Source: a virus. Taken from it: 64,000 bases of DNA. The notes below the pieces were generated by a model, which did not search any database, had not been told where the DNA came from, and worked only from the letters and a program-made list of their open reading frames with translations. Made by a program: the position numbers and the translations under genes. Positions 20,473 to 29,061 of this stretch are shown here, one piece after another. Within the stretch, counting starts at the first letter, position 1. Every line of letters starts with the position of its first letter. The DNA is taken from IMG/VR virus record IMGVR_UViG_3300032116_000013, positions 1 through 64,000 of that record; one strand, written 5' to 3'.

Positions 20473-23013
20473 TTGGCAGACTTTTACACCAACGTCAGCG
20501 TTTCTGGTAAGTATATTCTTCTCAGAGGCGTTGAAAATGATAAGAGGGTCAGACGGAAGGTCGAATTCCGTCCGACCTTTTTTCTTTCCAGCCAGGAGAA
20601 GTCTGAATATACAACTCTTGCTGGAGAGTATGTAAAGCCCATTGAACCAGGAACCATTCCTGAGTGCCGCGAATTCTTGGAGAGGTACAAAAGTGTCGAC
20701 AATTTTCCTGTTTACGGGAATAATCGTTTTGAGTATTCTTATATTGCTGACGAGTATCCTGACGATATCCTTTGGGATATTAGTAAAATTTGCATTGCCT
20801 ATGTTGACATCGAAGTCGGATCTGAAAATGGATTCCCAGAACCCAGAGACGCTAACGAATCAATCACAGCAATCACTCTCAAGATCAAAGGTAATTATTT
20901 TGTGTTTGGTGTCGGCGATTATAGCAAGCACCGTGACGACGTGCACTATGCAAAGTGTCGAGATGAATCAGACCTTATACGAAGATTCCTTGACCTGTGG
21001 GCAAGATTCCACCCCGATATTGTAAGCGGATGGAACATCAAGACATTCGATATTCCATATCTTGTAAATCGAATCGTCAAGATCTTTGGTGAAGCAGAAG
21101 CCAAGAAGTTGTCTCCTTGGAATCGTATTTCAGAACGCAACGTCACGTTCATGGGTCGTGAACATCAGATCTTCGAGATTGATGGTGTTGCAACTCTAGA
21201 CTATCTGGAATTGTACAAGAAGTTTACATATTCGCAGCAAGAGTCATATCGCCTAGATCACATTGCAAATATTGAACTTGGCGAAAAGAAGTTAGATTAT
21301 TCTGAGTATGAAAATCTACATGAGTTGTACAAGCAAGATTATCAAAAGTTTATTGAGTATAACGTCAAGGACGTAGAACTTGTCGAGAAACTTGAAGACA
21401 AGATGAAACTTCTTGAGTTGGCATTGACTCTTGCGTATGATAACAAAGTAAATTATGATGACGTCTTCACGCAAGTGCGCATGTGGGATTCAATTGTCTA
21501 TAATCACCTAAAGAAAAAAAATATTGTAATCCCACAGATGAAGAAATCATCTAAAGAATCTGCATATGAAGGCGCATATGTAAAAGATCCAATTATGGGA
21601 ATGCATGAGTGGGTTGCTTCGTTTGACTTGAACAGTCTGTATCCGCATTTGATTATGCAATACAATATTTCGATGGAAACTCTCATTGAGCCAGCAAAAT
21701 ATAATGATAACATGCGTGGGTTTATTTCGAACAATGAAATCAATGTCGAAAACCTACTCAATCAAACTATTGATACGAGCATTTTAAAAGAACTGAACGT
21801 AAGCGCAACGCCAAATGGGCAATTGTTTACGAACAAGTTTCAGGGTGTCATGCCTGAGATTATGGATAGCATGTACAAAGATCGTACACGCTATAAGAAG
21901 TTGGCTATTGAAGCCAAAAAGAAAATTGAAACTGTTCTTGAGGATAAGAATCAAGTAGAATACTTGGAGAAACAAATTGCACGATATAATAATCTGCAGT
22001 TGGCGAAAAAGGTTACGCTGAATTCTGCTTACGGTGCGATGGGTAACCAATACTTCCGTTTCTTCGATACTCGGATGGCTGAGGGGATTACTACAGCAGG
22101 TCAGTTGTCGATTCGTTGGATTGAGAAGAAGATCAATGAGTATATGAACACTCTTCTCAAGACGCAAGATGGAGACTATGTCATCGCTTCTGATACTGAC
22201 TCGATCTATCTGAACATGGGTCCGCTGGTCAAGAAACTCTATCCAAATGTTTCTGAAACGAAGAAAGTCATTGACTTCATGGATAAGGTTTGCGATCAGA
22301 AGATTCAGCCATTCATTGACAAGTCTTATGGTGAACTTGCTGAATATTTGAATTGTTATCAACAGCGCATGGAAATGAAACGTGAGTCTTTGGCTGACAA
22401 GGCTATATGGGTCGCGAAAAAGAACTATGTGCTGAACGTGTACAACAGCGAAGGTGTTGCATACGCAAAACCCAAACTCAAGATGATGGGTATTTCCGCT
22501 ATTCGTTCTTCAACTCCTGCTATTTGCAGAGCGAAGATCAAAGAAGCAATCAATATCATCATCACAAAAGATGAGAGCACACTTCACAAGTTTATTGAAG
22601 AGTTCCGAGAAGAATTTAAAAAGTTGCCTGTAGAAGATATCTCATTTCCAAGAAGCGTCAATGGTCTTGTACAATACGCTGATGTTGCAAACATCTTTAA
22701 GTTCAAAACACCAATTCACACCAAAGGTGCTCTTGTATACAATCATTTCTTGCGAGAATTAAAATTAACAAAGAGATACCAATTGATCAAAGAAGGTGAA
22801 AAAATTAAATATGTGTATTTAAAGCAACCAAATATCTTCAACAATAACACTCTTGCGTTTCTTTCTGTTTTACCTAAACAATTTGACGCAGAACAGTACA
22901 TAGATTATGATTTGCAGTTCGAGAAGACATTCTTGGAGCCACTAGAGATCATTCTCAATCCTATCAATTGGACTTCACACCAAGTCGAAACACTTGATTG
23001 CTTTTTTTCATAA
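20473..23013 (+). CDS. 43: Family B DNA polymerase (gp43), TTG start
   Basis: Replicative polymerase with 3'-5' proofreading. Exo I motif YVDIEVG has D112 and E114; the palm motif A is in FDLNSLYPHL near residue 385 and motif C is ASDTDSIY near 573. At 846 residues it is close to T4 gp43 (898). The frame is closed by TAA at 20467-20469, so TTG 20473, giving (M)ADFYTNVSV like T4 MKEFYISI, is the only sensible start; this may lower its translation. A terminator-like hairpin lies inside codons 25-37. Confidence 0.95.
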   Translation: MADFYTNVSVSGKYILLRGVENDKRVRRKVEFRPTFFLSSQEKSEYTTLAGEYVKPIEPGTIPECREFLERYKSVDNFPVYGNNRFEYSYIADEYPDDILWDISKICIAYVDIEVGSENGFPEPRDANESITAITLKIKGNYFVFGVGDYSKHRDDVHYAKCRDESDLIRRFLDLWARFHPDIVSGWNIKTFDIPYLVNRIVKIFGEAEAKKLSPWNRISERNVTFMGREHQIFEIDGVATLDYLELYKKFTYSQQESYRLDHIANIELGEKKLDYSEYENLHELYKQDYQKFIEYNVKDVELVEKLEDKMKLLELALTLAYDNKVNYDDVFTQVRMWDSIVYNHLKKKNIVIPQMKKSSKESAYEGAYVKDPIMGMHEWVASFDLNSLYPHLIMQYNISMETLIEPAKYNDNMRGFISNNEINVENLLNQTIDTSILKELNVSATPNGQLFTNKFQGVMPEIMDSMYKDRTRYKKLAIEAKKKIETVLEDKNQVEYLEKQIARYNNLQLAKKVTLNSAYGAMGNQYFRFFDTRMAEGITTAGQLSIRWIEKKINEYMNTLLKTQDGDYVIASDTDSIYLNMGPLVKKLYPNVSETKKVIDFMDKVCDQKIQPFIDKSYGELAEYLNCYQQRMEMKRESLADKAIWVAKKNYVLNVYNSEGVAYAKPKLKMMGISAIRSSTPAICRAKIKEAINIIITKDESTLHKFIEEFREEFKKLPVEDISFPRSVNGLVQYADVANIFKFKTPIHTKGALVYNHFLRELKLTKRYQLIKEGEKIKYVYLKQPNIFNNNTLAFLSVLPKQFDAEQYIDYDLQFEKTFLEPLEIILNPINWTSHQVETLDCFFS
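20547..20583 (+). terminator. Intragenic intrinsic-terminator-like hairpin in gene 43
   Basis: GGTC-A-GACGGAA (20547-20558) pairs with TTCCGTC-C-GACC (20566-20577): an 11-bp stem with one A/C mismatch and a 7-base loop, followed at once by six T. It is as good as an intrinsic terminator, but lies 75 bases into the polymerase reading frame. Confidence 0.7.
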
Positions 23014-23026
23014 AATAATATACAAT
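22998..23026 (+). promoter_or_regulatory. Promoter for uvsX
   Basis: TTGCTT at 22998-23003, 17-base spacer and TACAAT at 23021-23026, overlapping the end of gene 43. The TTGCTT element is also like a T4 MotA box, but the spacing fits a plain sigma-70 promoter better. Confidence 0.55.
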
Positions 23027-23054
23027 ATATACATCGCCAAACGGAGATACAAAT

Positions 23055-24110
23055 ATGAGCCTACTCGAAAAACTCAAGAAAAATTCTACGATCAAGGACA
23101 CCGCTATTCTTGCGAAGTCCAAGTTCTTTGCCGCCAAGGATATGATTCAGACCAGCATCCCTGTAGTGAATGTTGCGTTCTCTGGTGATCTTGACGGCGG
23201 TTTCACTCCTGGTCTTACGATGTGGGCTGGTCCGTCGAAGCACTTCAAGACCGCATTTAGTCTTTTGATGGCGAAAGCCTATCAAGACAAGTACCCTGAT
23301 TCAGTAGTTTTGTTCTATGACTCGGAGTTTGGTACTCCGCAAAACTATTTCACGTCATTCGGAATTGATACAGATCGCGTTGTTCATACGCCAATCACAG
23401 ACGTTGAACAATTAAAATTTGATATTATGTCGCAATTGAGCAATATTGAGCGTGGTGATCGTATTATGATCGTCGTTGACTCAATCGGCAATCTTGCGTC
23501 AAAGAAGGAAGTTGAAGATGCCCTTGAGCAAAAGTCAGTCGGTGACATGACTCGCGCCAAGCAAATAAAATCCCTGTTCCGTATGGTGACGCCTCACCTC
23601 ACCCTGAAGGACATTCCTATGGTTGTTGTAAATCATACCTATAAAGAGATCGGTATGTTTCCCAAGGATATTGTCGGTGGCGGAACAGGTTCCTATTACT
23701 CAGCCGATAACATCTACATTCTTGGACGTCAACAAGAAAAGGATGGTGCAGAACTAATCGGTTACAACTTTATTATCAATGTTGAGAAGTCGCGTTATGT
23801 CAGAGAAAAAGCCAAGATTCCTGTTACTGTACGTTTCGATGGTGGCATTTCTCGTTACAGTGGCTTACTTGATATGGCTCTTGAATCTGGTCATGTAACG
23901 AAGCCAAACGTTGGCTGGTATGCCAAGGTAAACACTACCACTGGTGAAGTTGATAGCAAGAAGTGGCGCATGGCTGATACTGAGTGCGCTGAATTCTGGG
24001 ATAGCATTCTTTCCAGCGAAAGTTTCAAGCAGTGGGTTCGCGATAATTACCAGTTCAGTTCAGCGATTGCTGGCAATGCAGTAAGCGTAGATAGTGACGA
24101 TGAAGAATAA
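23055..24110 (+). CDS. uvsX: UvsX recombinase (RecA-like)
   Basis: Strand-exchange ATPase for recombination-dependent replication. Walker A GPSKHFKT is at residues 59-66, VLFYDSE and IMIVVDSIGN mark the B region, and VVNHTYKE with GGGTGSYYSAD are the RecA-family L2 region and surroundings. The 351-residue size and acidic tail DSDDEE are as in T4 UvsX. It has a cggag ribosome site and its own promoter upstream. Confidence 0.95.
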   Translation: MSLLEKLKKNSTIKDTAILAKSKFFAAKDMIQTSIPVVNVAFSGDLDGGFTPGLTMWAGPSKHFKTAFSLLMAKAYQDKYPDSVVLFYDSEFGTPQNYFTSFGIDTDRVVHTPITDVEQLKFDIMSQLSNIERGDRIMIVVDSIGNLASKKEVEDALEQKSVGDMTRAKQIKSLFRMVTPHLTLKDIPMVVVNHTYKEIGMFPKDIVGGGTGSYYSADNIYILGRQQEKDGAELIGYNFIINVEKSRYVREKAKIPVTVRFDGGISRYSGLLDMALESGHVTKPNVGWYAKVNTTTGEVDSKKWRMADTECAEFWDSILSSESFKQWVRDNYQFSSAIAGNAVSVDSDDEE

Positions 24111-24609
24111 AATTTTAGATCTCATTGCTAAAATTGAATTTTGGTACGCAGTCAAGCGAATCAAACTCGACAAGCACTACACGTTTTTCTTTGATCTTGC
24201 TGGTGAACCTGGTACGTTCGCAGTCAAACTTCTCAGAAAATATGATGGTGTGATTGTCGAGTATTCAAATATTCGTGTTGGTGAAAATAATCTATTAACT
24301 TTTGACATTGATGTTATTTCAAATGTGAACAATTGTGATGTAAAGTCAAAGGCATTCAACCGATTTACTTCTAACATTATGCGTAATATAATTACTAACT
24401 CTATCGAAACAGCGAAAAGGGAAAAGAATGAAAACGGAAACACTGATCTTGTCGAATCTGATTCGGAACGAACAATTCATGAGGAAGTCGTTGCCGTTTC
24501 TGAAAAGCGAGTACCTGAGCGAAAGCCACGAAAGAAAACTGTTCGAAGAAATAAAGCAGTTCATTCTCAAGTACAACAGTCCGCCGCCGATAGCAGCACT
24601 GGAGATTAG
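24100..24609 (+). CDS. Hypothetical protein with an overprinted basic tail, 169 aa
   Basis: Begins at ATG 24100 within the last codons of uvsX. The first 108 residues are a mixed alpha/beta domain (HYTFFFDLAGEPGTF; KSKAFNRFTSNIMRN). The last 61 residues (ERKPRKKTVRRNKAV) are read in another frame through the start of the helicase gene for 182 bases. A gene at this spot is typical between uvsX and 41 in T4-like phages. Function unknown. Confidence 0.62.
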   Translation: MKNKILDLIAKIEFWYAVKRIKLDKHYTFFFDLAGEPGTFAVKLLRKYDGVIVEYSNIRVGENNLLTFDIDVISNVNNCDVKSKAFNRFTSNIMRNIITNSIETAKREKNENGNTDLVESDSERTIHEEVVAVSEKRVPERKPRKKTVRRNKAVHSQVQQSAADSSTGD

Positions 24610-25807
24610 TCTCAAGGAATCTACAAAACTTACTGAGACCGAAGTCACTAAATCGCTTGAGTTACTAAAGGAAGTTGCAGTTGACAAATCCGAACAAAAA
24701 CTCGAATGGCTTCTTGACACGACCGAAAAGTTTTGTCAAGAAAAGGCTATCTACAATGCTATCATGGATTCCATTCAGATCCTGGACGGAAAAGATCAAA
24801 ATCGCGGCAAAGGAAGCATTCCTACTTTGCTTTCTGATGCTTTGGGCGTTAGTTTCGATCCTAATATTGGTCACGACTTTTTGGATAATTACGCTGATCG
24901 GTACGATTTCTATCATCGCATCGAAAAAAGAATCCCGTTTGATCTTGAATACTTCAACAAGATCACTAAAGGAGGACTTCCGCAAAAGACCCTTAATATT
25001 GCTCTTGCAGGTACTGGCGTCGGTAAGTCTCTTTTCATGTGTCATGTGGCTGCTTCTTGCCTGACGCAAAATTATAATGTTCTATACATCACGCTAGAAA
25101 TGGCTGAAGAGAAGATCGCTGAACGTATTGACGCGAATCTTCTAAACGTATCCCTTGATGATCTAATGAACATGCCGAAAGACATGTATGAAAAGCGCAT
25201 GGGCAAACTGAAGGAGCGTGTAAAGGGTAAACTCATCATCAAAGAATATCCGACCGCTTCGGCAAATCCAGCACACTTCCGTGCATTGATCAATGAACTT
25301 GCGTTGAAAAAGAACTTCCGTCCAGATATTATTTTCATCGACTACCTAAATATTTGCGCATCCGCACGAATCAAGGCTGGCGCGAATGTCAATTCCTACA
25401 CTTACATCAAAGCGATCGCCGAAGAACTGCGCGGACTTGCCGTTGAAAACAACGTGCCGATTGTCTCCGCAACTCAAACGACACGTTCGGGCTTTTCGAA
25501 CTCAGATCCTGGTCTGGAAGATACTTCAGAGTCTTTTGGTTTGCCTGCTACTGCTGATTTTATGTTTGCATTGGTGAGCACAGAAGAACTGCAGCAGTTG
25601 AATCAGTTGCTCGTGAAGCAGTTGAAGAATCGTTACAATGATCCGAATTTGCATAAAAGGTTTACTATTGGAGTAGATCGCGGTAAAATGAAACTCTATG
25701 ATCTTGAACAAAAAGCGCAAGATGCAGTCATGAAGGAAGCGGAATCAAAGCCTGTGTTCGATCGCGGTCGCAGCAGCACAGATAAATTCAAGAATCTCAA
25801 AGTGTAA
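24428..25807 (+). CDS. 41: Replicative DNA helicase (gp41, DnaB-like)
   Basis: Hexameric 5'-3' helicase of the primosome. Walker A AGTGVGKS is at residues 194-201, FIDYLNI is Walker B, and SATQTTRSG is the DnaB-family sensor motif. At 459 residues it matches T4 gp41 (475). Ribosome site AAAGGGAAAAG lies within the upstream overlapping gene. The primase partner is at 48.2 kb. Confidence 0.95.
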   Translation: MKTETLILSNLIRNEQFMRKSLPFLKSEYLSESHERKLFEEIKQFILKYNSPPPIAALEISLKESTKLTETEVTKSLELLKEVAVDKSEQKLEWLLDTTEKFCQEKAIYNAIMDSIQILDGKDQNRGKGSIPTLLSDALGVSFDPNIGHDFLDNYADRYDFYHRIEKRIPFDLEYFNKITKGGLPQKTLNIALAGTGVGKSLFMCHVAASCLTQNYNVLYITLEMAEEKIAERIDANLLNVSLDDLMNMPKDMYEKRMGKLKERVKGKLIIKEYPTASANPAHFRALINELALKKNFRPDIIFIDYLNICASARIKAGANVNSYTYIKAIAEELRGLAVENNVPIVSATQTTRSGFSNSDPGLEDTSESFGLPATADFMFALVSTEELQQLNQLLVKQLKNRYNDPNLHKRFTIGVDRGKMKLYDLEQKAQDAVMKEAESKPVFDRGRSSTDKFKNLKV

Positions 25808-26421
25808 TGCAACTTCAGCGAATTGAGAAGAAGGTCTATGCTCTTGCCGAAGATTGGGTTGGTGAAAAGAGCGTACCTTCTATCATTCGTAGTTTGAATC
25901 GAACATTCAATCGAAACATTGTTACTTTTGGCTCTGATAGATTTGACTCTGAGTATTATAAGGATCATAATATTATTGTCAGCGGTCATTATTGCAATCG
26001 TATTTCAGACTTTATTCCTGAGCACATCTTCATCAAGTTGAGTTTCCCGAAAGACTCTAAGAAGGCAATTATAACTGAGAAGGGTGCGGTGAATCTGGCT
26101 GTGAAGATCATTCGAGCCATTCATCATGAGTATCGGCACAAGTATCAGCAAAAAGGTCGTCCATTGCTTTTGCAAAAAGAATACAAGCCGAAGCCGAAGC
26201 AGAACAAGTTGAAGGCTATGTACTATGGCAATCCCGACGAACTGGATGCTCATGCATACGAAACACAGGCTGAGAAACTGAATATAAATAAATTACGAAA
26301 AGCGCATAAGATCAGTTGGCGCGAGTGTGAGGCGATCTTTATGTATCGCCAAACTTTTCGTAAACAGGACCCTAAAATTTGGAATAAATTTTTGAAGAAG
26401 GTTTATAAAAATAATTTATGA
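25807..26421 (+). CDS. HEYRH zinc metallopeptidase-like protein
   Basis: A 204-residue protein with IIRAIHHEYRHKYQ near residue 100, an HExxH zinc-peptidase motif, followed at about residue 146 by DELDAHAYE, which could provide the third ligand as in glutamate zincins. The tail is basic. It lies between the helicase and the sugar genes. A peptidase acting on host proteins is plausible; inactivity is also possible. Confidence 0.7.
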   Translation: MQLQRIEKKVYALAEDWVGEKSVPSIIRSLNRTFNRNIVTFGSDRFDSEYYKDHNIIVSGHYCNRISDFIPEHIFIKLSFPKDSKKAIITEKGAVNLAVKIIRAIHHEYRHKYQQKGRPLLLQKEYKPKPKQNKLKAMYYGNPDELDAHAYETQAEKLNINKLRKAHKISWRECEAIFMYRQTFRKQDPKIWNKFLKKVYKNNL

Positions 26422-27365
26422 CGACATTTGTGACTGGCGGTTTGGGATTTATTGGTTCTAATTTTGTAATCTCTCACCTGAAAAAATATCCTAGCGATGA
26501 GATTGTCGTTCTTGACAATCAGTCATACGCTGCTAACGGATCAAATCTAAACGGATACTACGACGATTGGCGACTTACCGTCAAGAAAGTCGACATTCGC
26601 AATCTAGATTCACTGGATGGGATCTATCACACCTATGAACCAGACATTACGTTTCATTTTGCTGCTGAGTCTCACGTTGACAATTCTATTCGTGGTGACG
26701 ATGATTTCCTCAGCACTAATATTAATGGCACTCACAACATTCTAAAGTGCATTCGCAAGTATGGCGGCAAGTTAGTCCATGTTTCGACTGATGAGGTCTA
26801 TGGAAGTCTTGGTCCTAATGATCCTGAGTTTAGTGAAACAACTCCATATGATCCTCGCAATCCATACTCAGCAACCAAAGCAGCCAGCGACCATTTGGTT
26901 CGTGCTTATGTAAACACACATAAGATTGACGCGGTTGTGACTAATTGTTCGAATAACTACGGTCCTCGTCAGCACAACGAAAAGTTTATTCCAACGATTA
27001 TTCGCCACATCAAAAACAATACACCAATCCCTGTTTATGGGCAGGGCATCAACGTTCGCGATTGGTTGTTTGTCGAAGATCACTGCGAGGCTTTGTTGAC
27101 GATCGGTCAGAATTTCAAATCTGGCGAGCGATACAATATCGGTGGTGGAGTTGAATTGACAAACATTCAAATGATCAAATTGATTCTTGAGATTATGGGT
27201 AAGGATGTCAATCGTTATACTGATTGGTTAAATTTCGTGACAGACAGAAAGGGTCACGATATGCGTTATGCTATGAATGCTGAAAAGATTTACAATGAAC
27301 TTGGATGGAAAGCGAAAACTAATATTATACATGGTCTTGAAAAGACAGTGGAGTGGTACTTATGA
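26418..27365 (+). CDS. rmlB: dTDP-glucose 4,6-dehydratase (RmlB family)
   Basis: NAD-dependent short-chain dehydrogenase-type enzyme converting dTDP-glucose to the 4-keto-6-deoxy sugar. GGLGFIGSNF binds NAD, HFAAESHVDNSI and VHVSTDEVYGSL are RmlB signatures, YSATK is the catalytic YxxxK, and NNYGPRQHNEKFIP follows. The 315-residue length fits. It forms a three-gene run with rmlA and a reductase. Confidence 0.92.
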   Translation: MTTFVTGGLGFIGSNFVISHLKKYPSDEIVVLDNQSYAANGSNLNGYYDDWRLTVKKVDIRNLDSLDGIYHTYEPDITFHFAAESHVDNSIRGDDDFLSTNINGTHNILKCIRKYGGKLVHVSTDEVYGSLGPNDPEFSETTPYDPRNPYSATKAASDHLVRAYVNTHKIDAVVTNCSNNYGPRQHNEKFIPTIIRHIKNNTPIPVYGQGINVRDWLFVEDHCEALLTIGQNFKSGERYNIGGGVELTNIQMIKLILEIMGKDVNRYTDWLNFVTDRKGHDMRYAMNAEKIYNELGWKAKTNIIHGLEKTVEWYL

Positions 27366-28234
27366 GAAAGGGAATTATATTGAGTGGTGGGTTGGGAACT
27401 CGTCTCTATCCATGCACGAAAGTTGTATCCAAGCAACTATTGCCAGTTTATGACAAGCCGCTGGTATATTATCCATTGTCGACGCTGATGCTTGCTGGCA
27501 TTCGTGATATTATGATTATCACTTCACCTGCTGATAGAGCACCATTCGAGAATCTAATCGGTAATGGAAATCAGTGGGGTTTACAAATATCTTACGAAAC
27601 TCAGTTACAACCTAATGGTATTGCTGAGTGTTTTCTAATTGCTGAAAAGTGGATTGGGAAGAGCGACGTTGCTTTGATTCTTGGCGATAACATTTTTTAT
27701 GGAAATGATCTAATCAATCGTTTCAATTTCGCACAGAGTAATCCTGGCTGTACATTGTTTGCCTATCATGTACATGATCCAGAACGATTCGGGGTTTTGA
27801 AACTTGATGAGAATGGCGACCCCGTAGACATTATTGAAAAGCCAGAAGTTGCTCCAAGTAACTATGCCGTTACTGGATTGTATTTCTATGACAACAAGGT
27901 TGTTGAGTATGCAAAACAACTCAAGCCATCTGCTCGTGGTGAGTTGGAAATTACTGATCTGAATCGAATGTATCTAGAACAGAATCAGGTCAACGTTGAG
28001 TATCTAAACCGTGGTATTGCTTGGATTGATACAGGTACGTTTGAATCATTGGCTGAGGCGTCAACGTTCGTCGGTTCAGTCCAGCGTAGAACTGGAACGA
28101 TGATTGCTTGCCCTGAAGAAATTGCATATCGTAATGAATGGATTTCTGCATGGGATCTTGAATATGCGGCGAATAAGTATAAGAAGTCGGATTATGGTAA
28201 GTATCTAAACAAAATTTTGACAATGAGGGTTTAA
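27362..28234 (+). CDS. rmlA: Glucose-1-phosphate thymidylyltransferase (RmlA)
   Basis: Makes dTDP-glucose from dTTP and glucose-1-phosphate. The N-terminus IILSGGLGTRLYPCTKVVSKQLLPVYDKP shows the GGxGTRLxPxT and KQLLP motifs (RmlA signature), and LGDNIFYG the metal Asp. ATG 27362 starts at the rmlB stop; the upstream GTG is not needed. The ROK kinase at 19.2 kb could supply glucose phosphate. Confidence 0.93.
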   Translation: MRKGIILSGGLGTRLYPCTKVVSKQLLPVYDKPLVYYPLSTLMLAGIRDIMIITSPADRAPFENLIGNGNQWGLQISYETQLQPNGIAECFLIAEKWIGKSDVALILGDNIFYGNDLINRFNFAQSNPGCTLFAYHVHDPERFGVLKLDENGDPVDIIEKPEVAPSNYAVTGLYFYDNKVVEYAKQLKPSARGELEITDLNRMYLEQNQVNVEYLNRGIAWIDTGTFESLAEASTFVGSVQRRTGTMIACPEEIAYRNEWISAWDLEYAANKYKKSDYGKYLNKILTMRV

Positions 28235-28236
28235 TT

Positions 28237-29028
28237 ATGATTATGCATTTTCTAGTAGTTGGTCGTGGTTGGACAGGTAAAAAGGTATTCGACAATTTGG
28301 TGGAGCGTGGATTTGTCGTAACAATGGCATCCCACAATTCTGCAATCAGTGCTTTACACAAAAACCGTTATGATTGGGTGGTAAATTGCGCTGGCGTAAC
28401 TGGAACTCCAAACGTGGATGCTTGTGAATTGGATAAGCAGAATACAGTTTACGGGAACGCAATTTATCCAGGACTTTTGTATGCCGCTGCTGAGGAAAAT
28501 GGCGTCAGAATGTCGCATTTTTCAAGCGGTTGTATCTATACAGGCGATATTCAAACCGTAGATGCCCCACCAAACTTCTTTGGCAGCACCTATTCAGTTG
28601 CAAAGGGCGTTTCAGACGTATACTTGGGCGATAAGGCTCAGGTCTATCGTATTCGTATGCCATTTACGGGTAAGGTTGAGCCAAAAAACTACCTATACAA
28701 GGTCTACAACTACGCCAAAAACGCAAAATTGATCGATGCAGGTCAAAATTCTTTGACAGATCTTGATGAAGCGGTCAATGTAGCCTGCGATTTGATGTTG
28801 GATGAGGCTCCAGATGGGTATTATAACCTAGTCAACAAGGGTTCTGTGAACATGCATGAACTCGCTGAGATTATGGGTATCCAGCCTCAGTGGTTTACGC
28901 CAGACGAATTCCGCGCTGCAACGGCGGCAGGTCGTTCTACTTGCACCATTCCAGCATATGACGCAATGTCAGATGTTCGTGATGCTCTTGTAAATGCTGT
29001 GAGTACAATGAAACCTAATCTATACTAA
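28237..29028 (+). CDS. NAD(P)-dependent sugar reductase/epimerase, RmlD-like
   Basis: A 263-residue extended SDR protein. The glycine loop is unusual (VVGRGWTGKKVFD), VVNCAGVTGTPNVDACE is RmlD-like, and STYSVAKG holds the YxxxK pair. It resembles bifunctional dTDP-4-keto-sugar epimerase/reductases, which would explain the absence of an RmlC in the window. Its TAA lies inside a CTAAATA late-promoter motif. Confidence 0.8.
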   Translation: MIMHFLVVGRGWTGKKVFDNLVERGFVVTMASHNSAISALHKNRYDWVVNCAGVTGTPNVDACELDKQNTVYGNAIYPGLLYAAAEENGVRMSHFSSGCIYTGDIQTVDAPPNFFGSTYSVAKGVSDVYLGDKAQVYRIRMPFTGKVEPKNYLYKVYNYAKNAKLIDAGQNSLTDLDEAVNVACDLMLDEAPDGYYNLVNKGSVNMHELAEIMGIQPQWFTPDEFRAATAAGRSTCTIPAYDAMSDVRDALVNAVSTMKPNLY

Positions 29029-29031
29029 ATA
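29025..29031 (+). promoter_or_regulatory. Late-type promoter CTAAATA before head-protein block
   Basis: TACTAAATA overlaps the stop codon of the sugar reductase, 31 bases before the first capsid-targeted gene. A CCAC/GTGG hairpin (29044-29054) and a GGAAGG ribosome site follow. The same heptamer recurs in other intergenic gaps of the window. Confidence 0.6.
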
Positions 29032-29061
29032 GATAATATTCTCCCACAGCGTGGAAGGGCA

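Noticed and set aside
25347-25353. CTAAATA late promoter inside the helicase gene
   Set aside because: The heptamer is encoded by conserved residues of the FIDYLNI Walker B region and no gene starts nearby; chance is enough.
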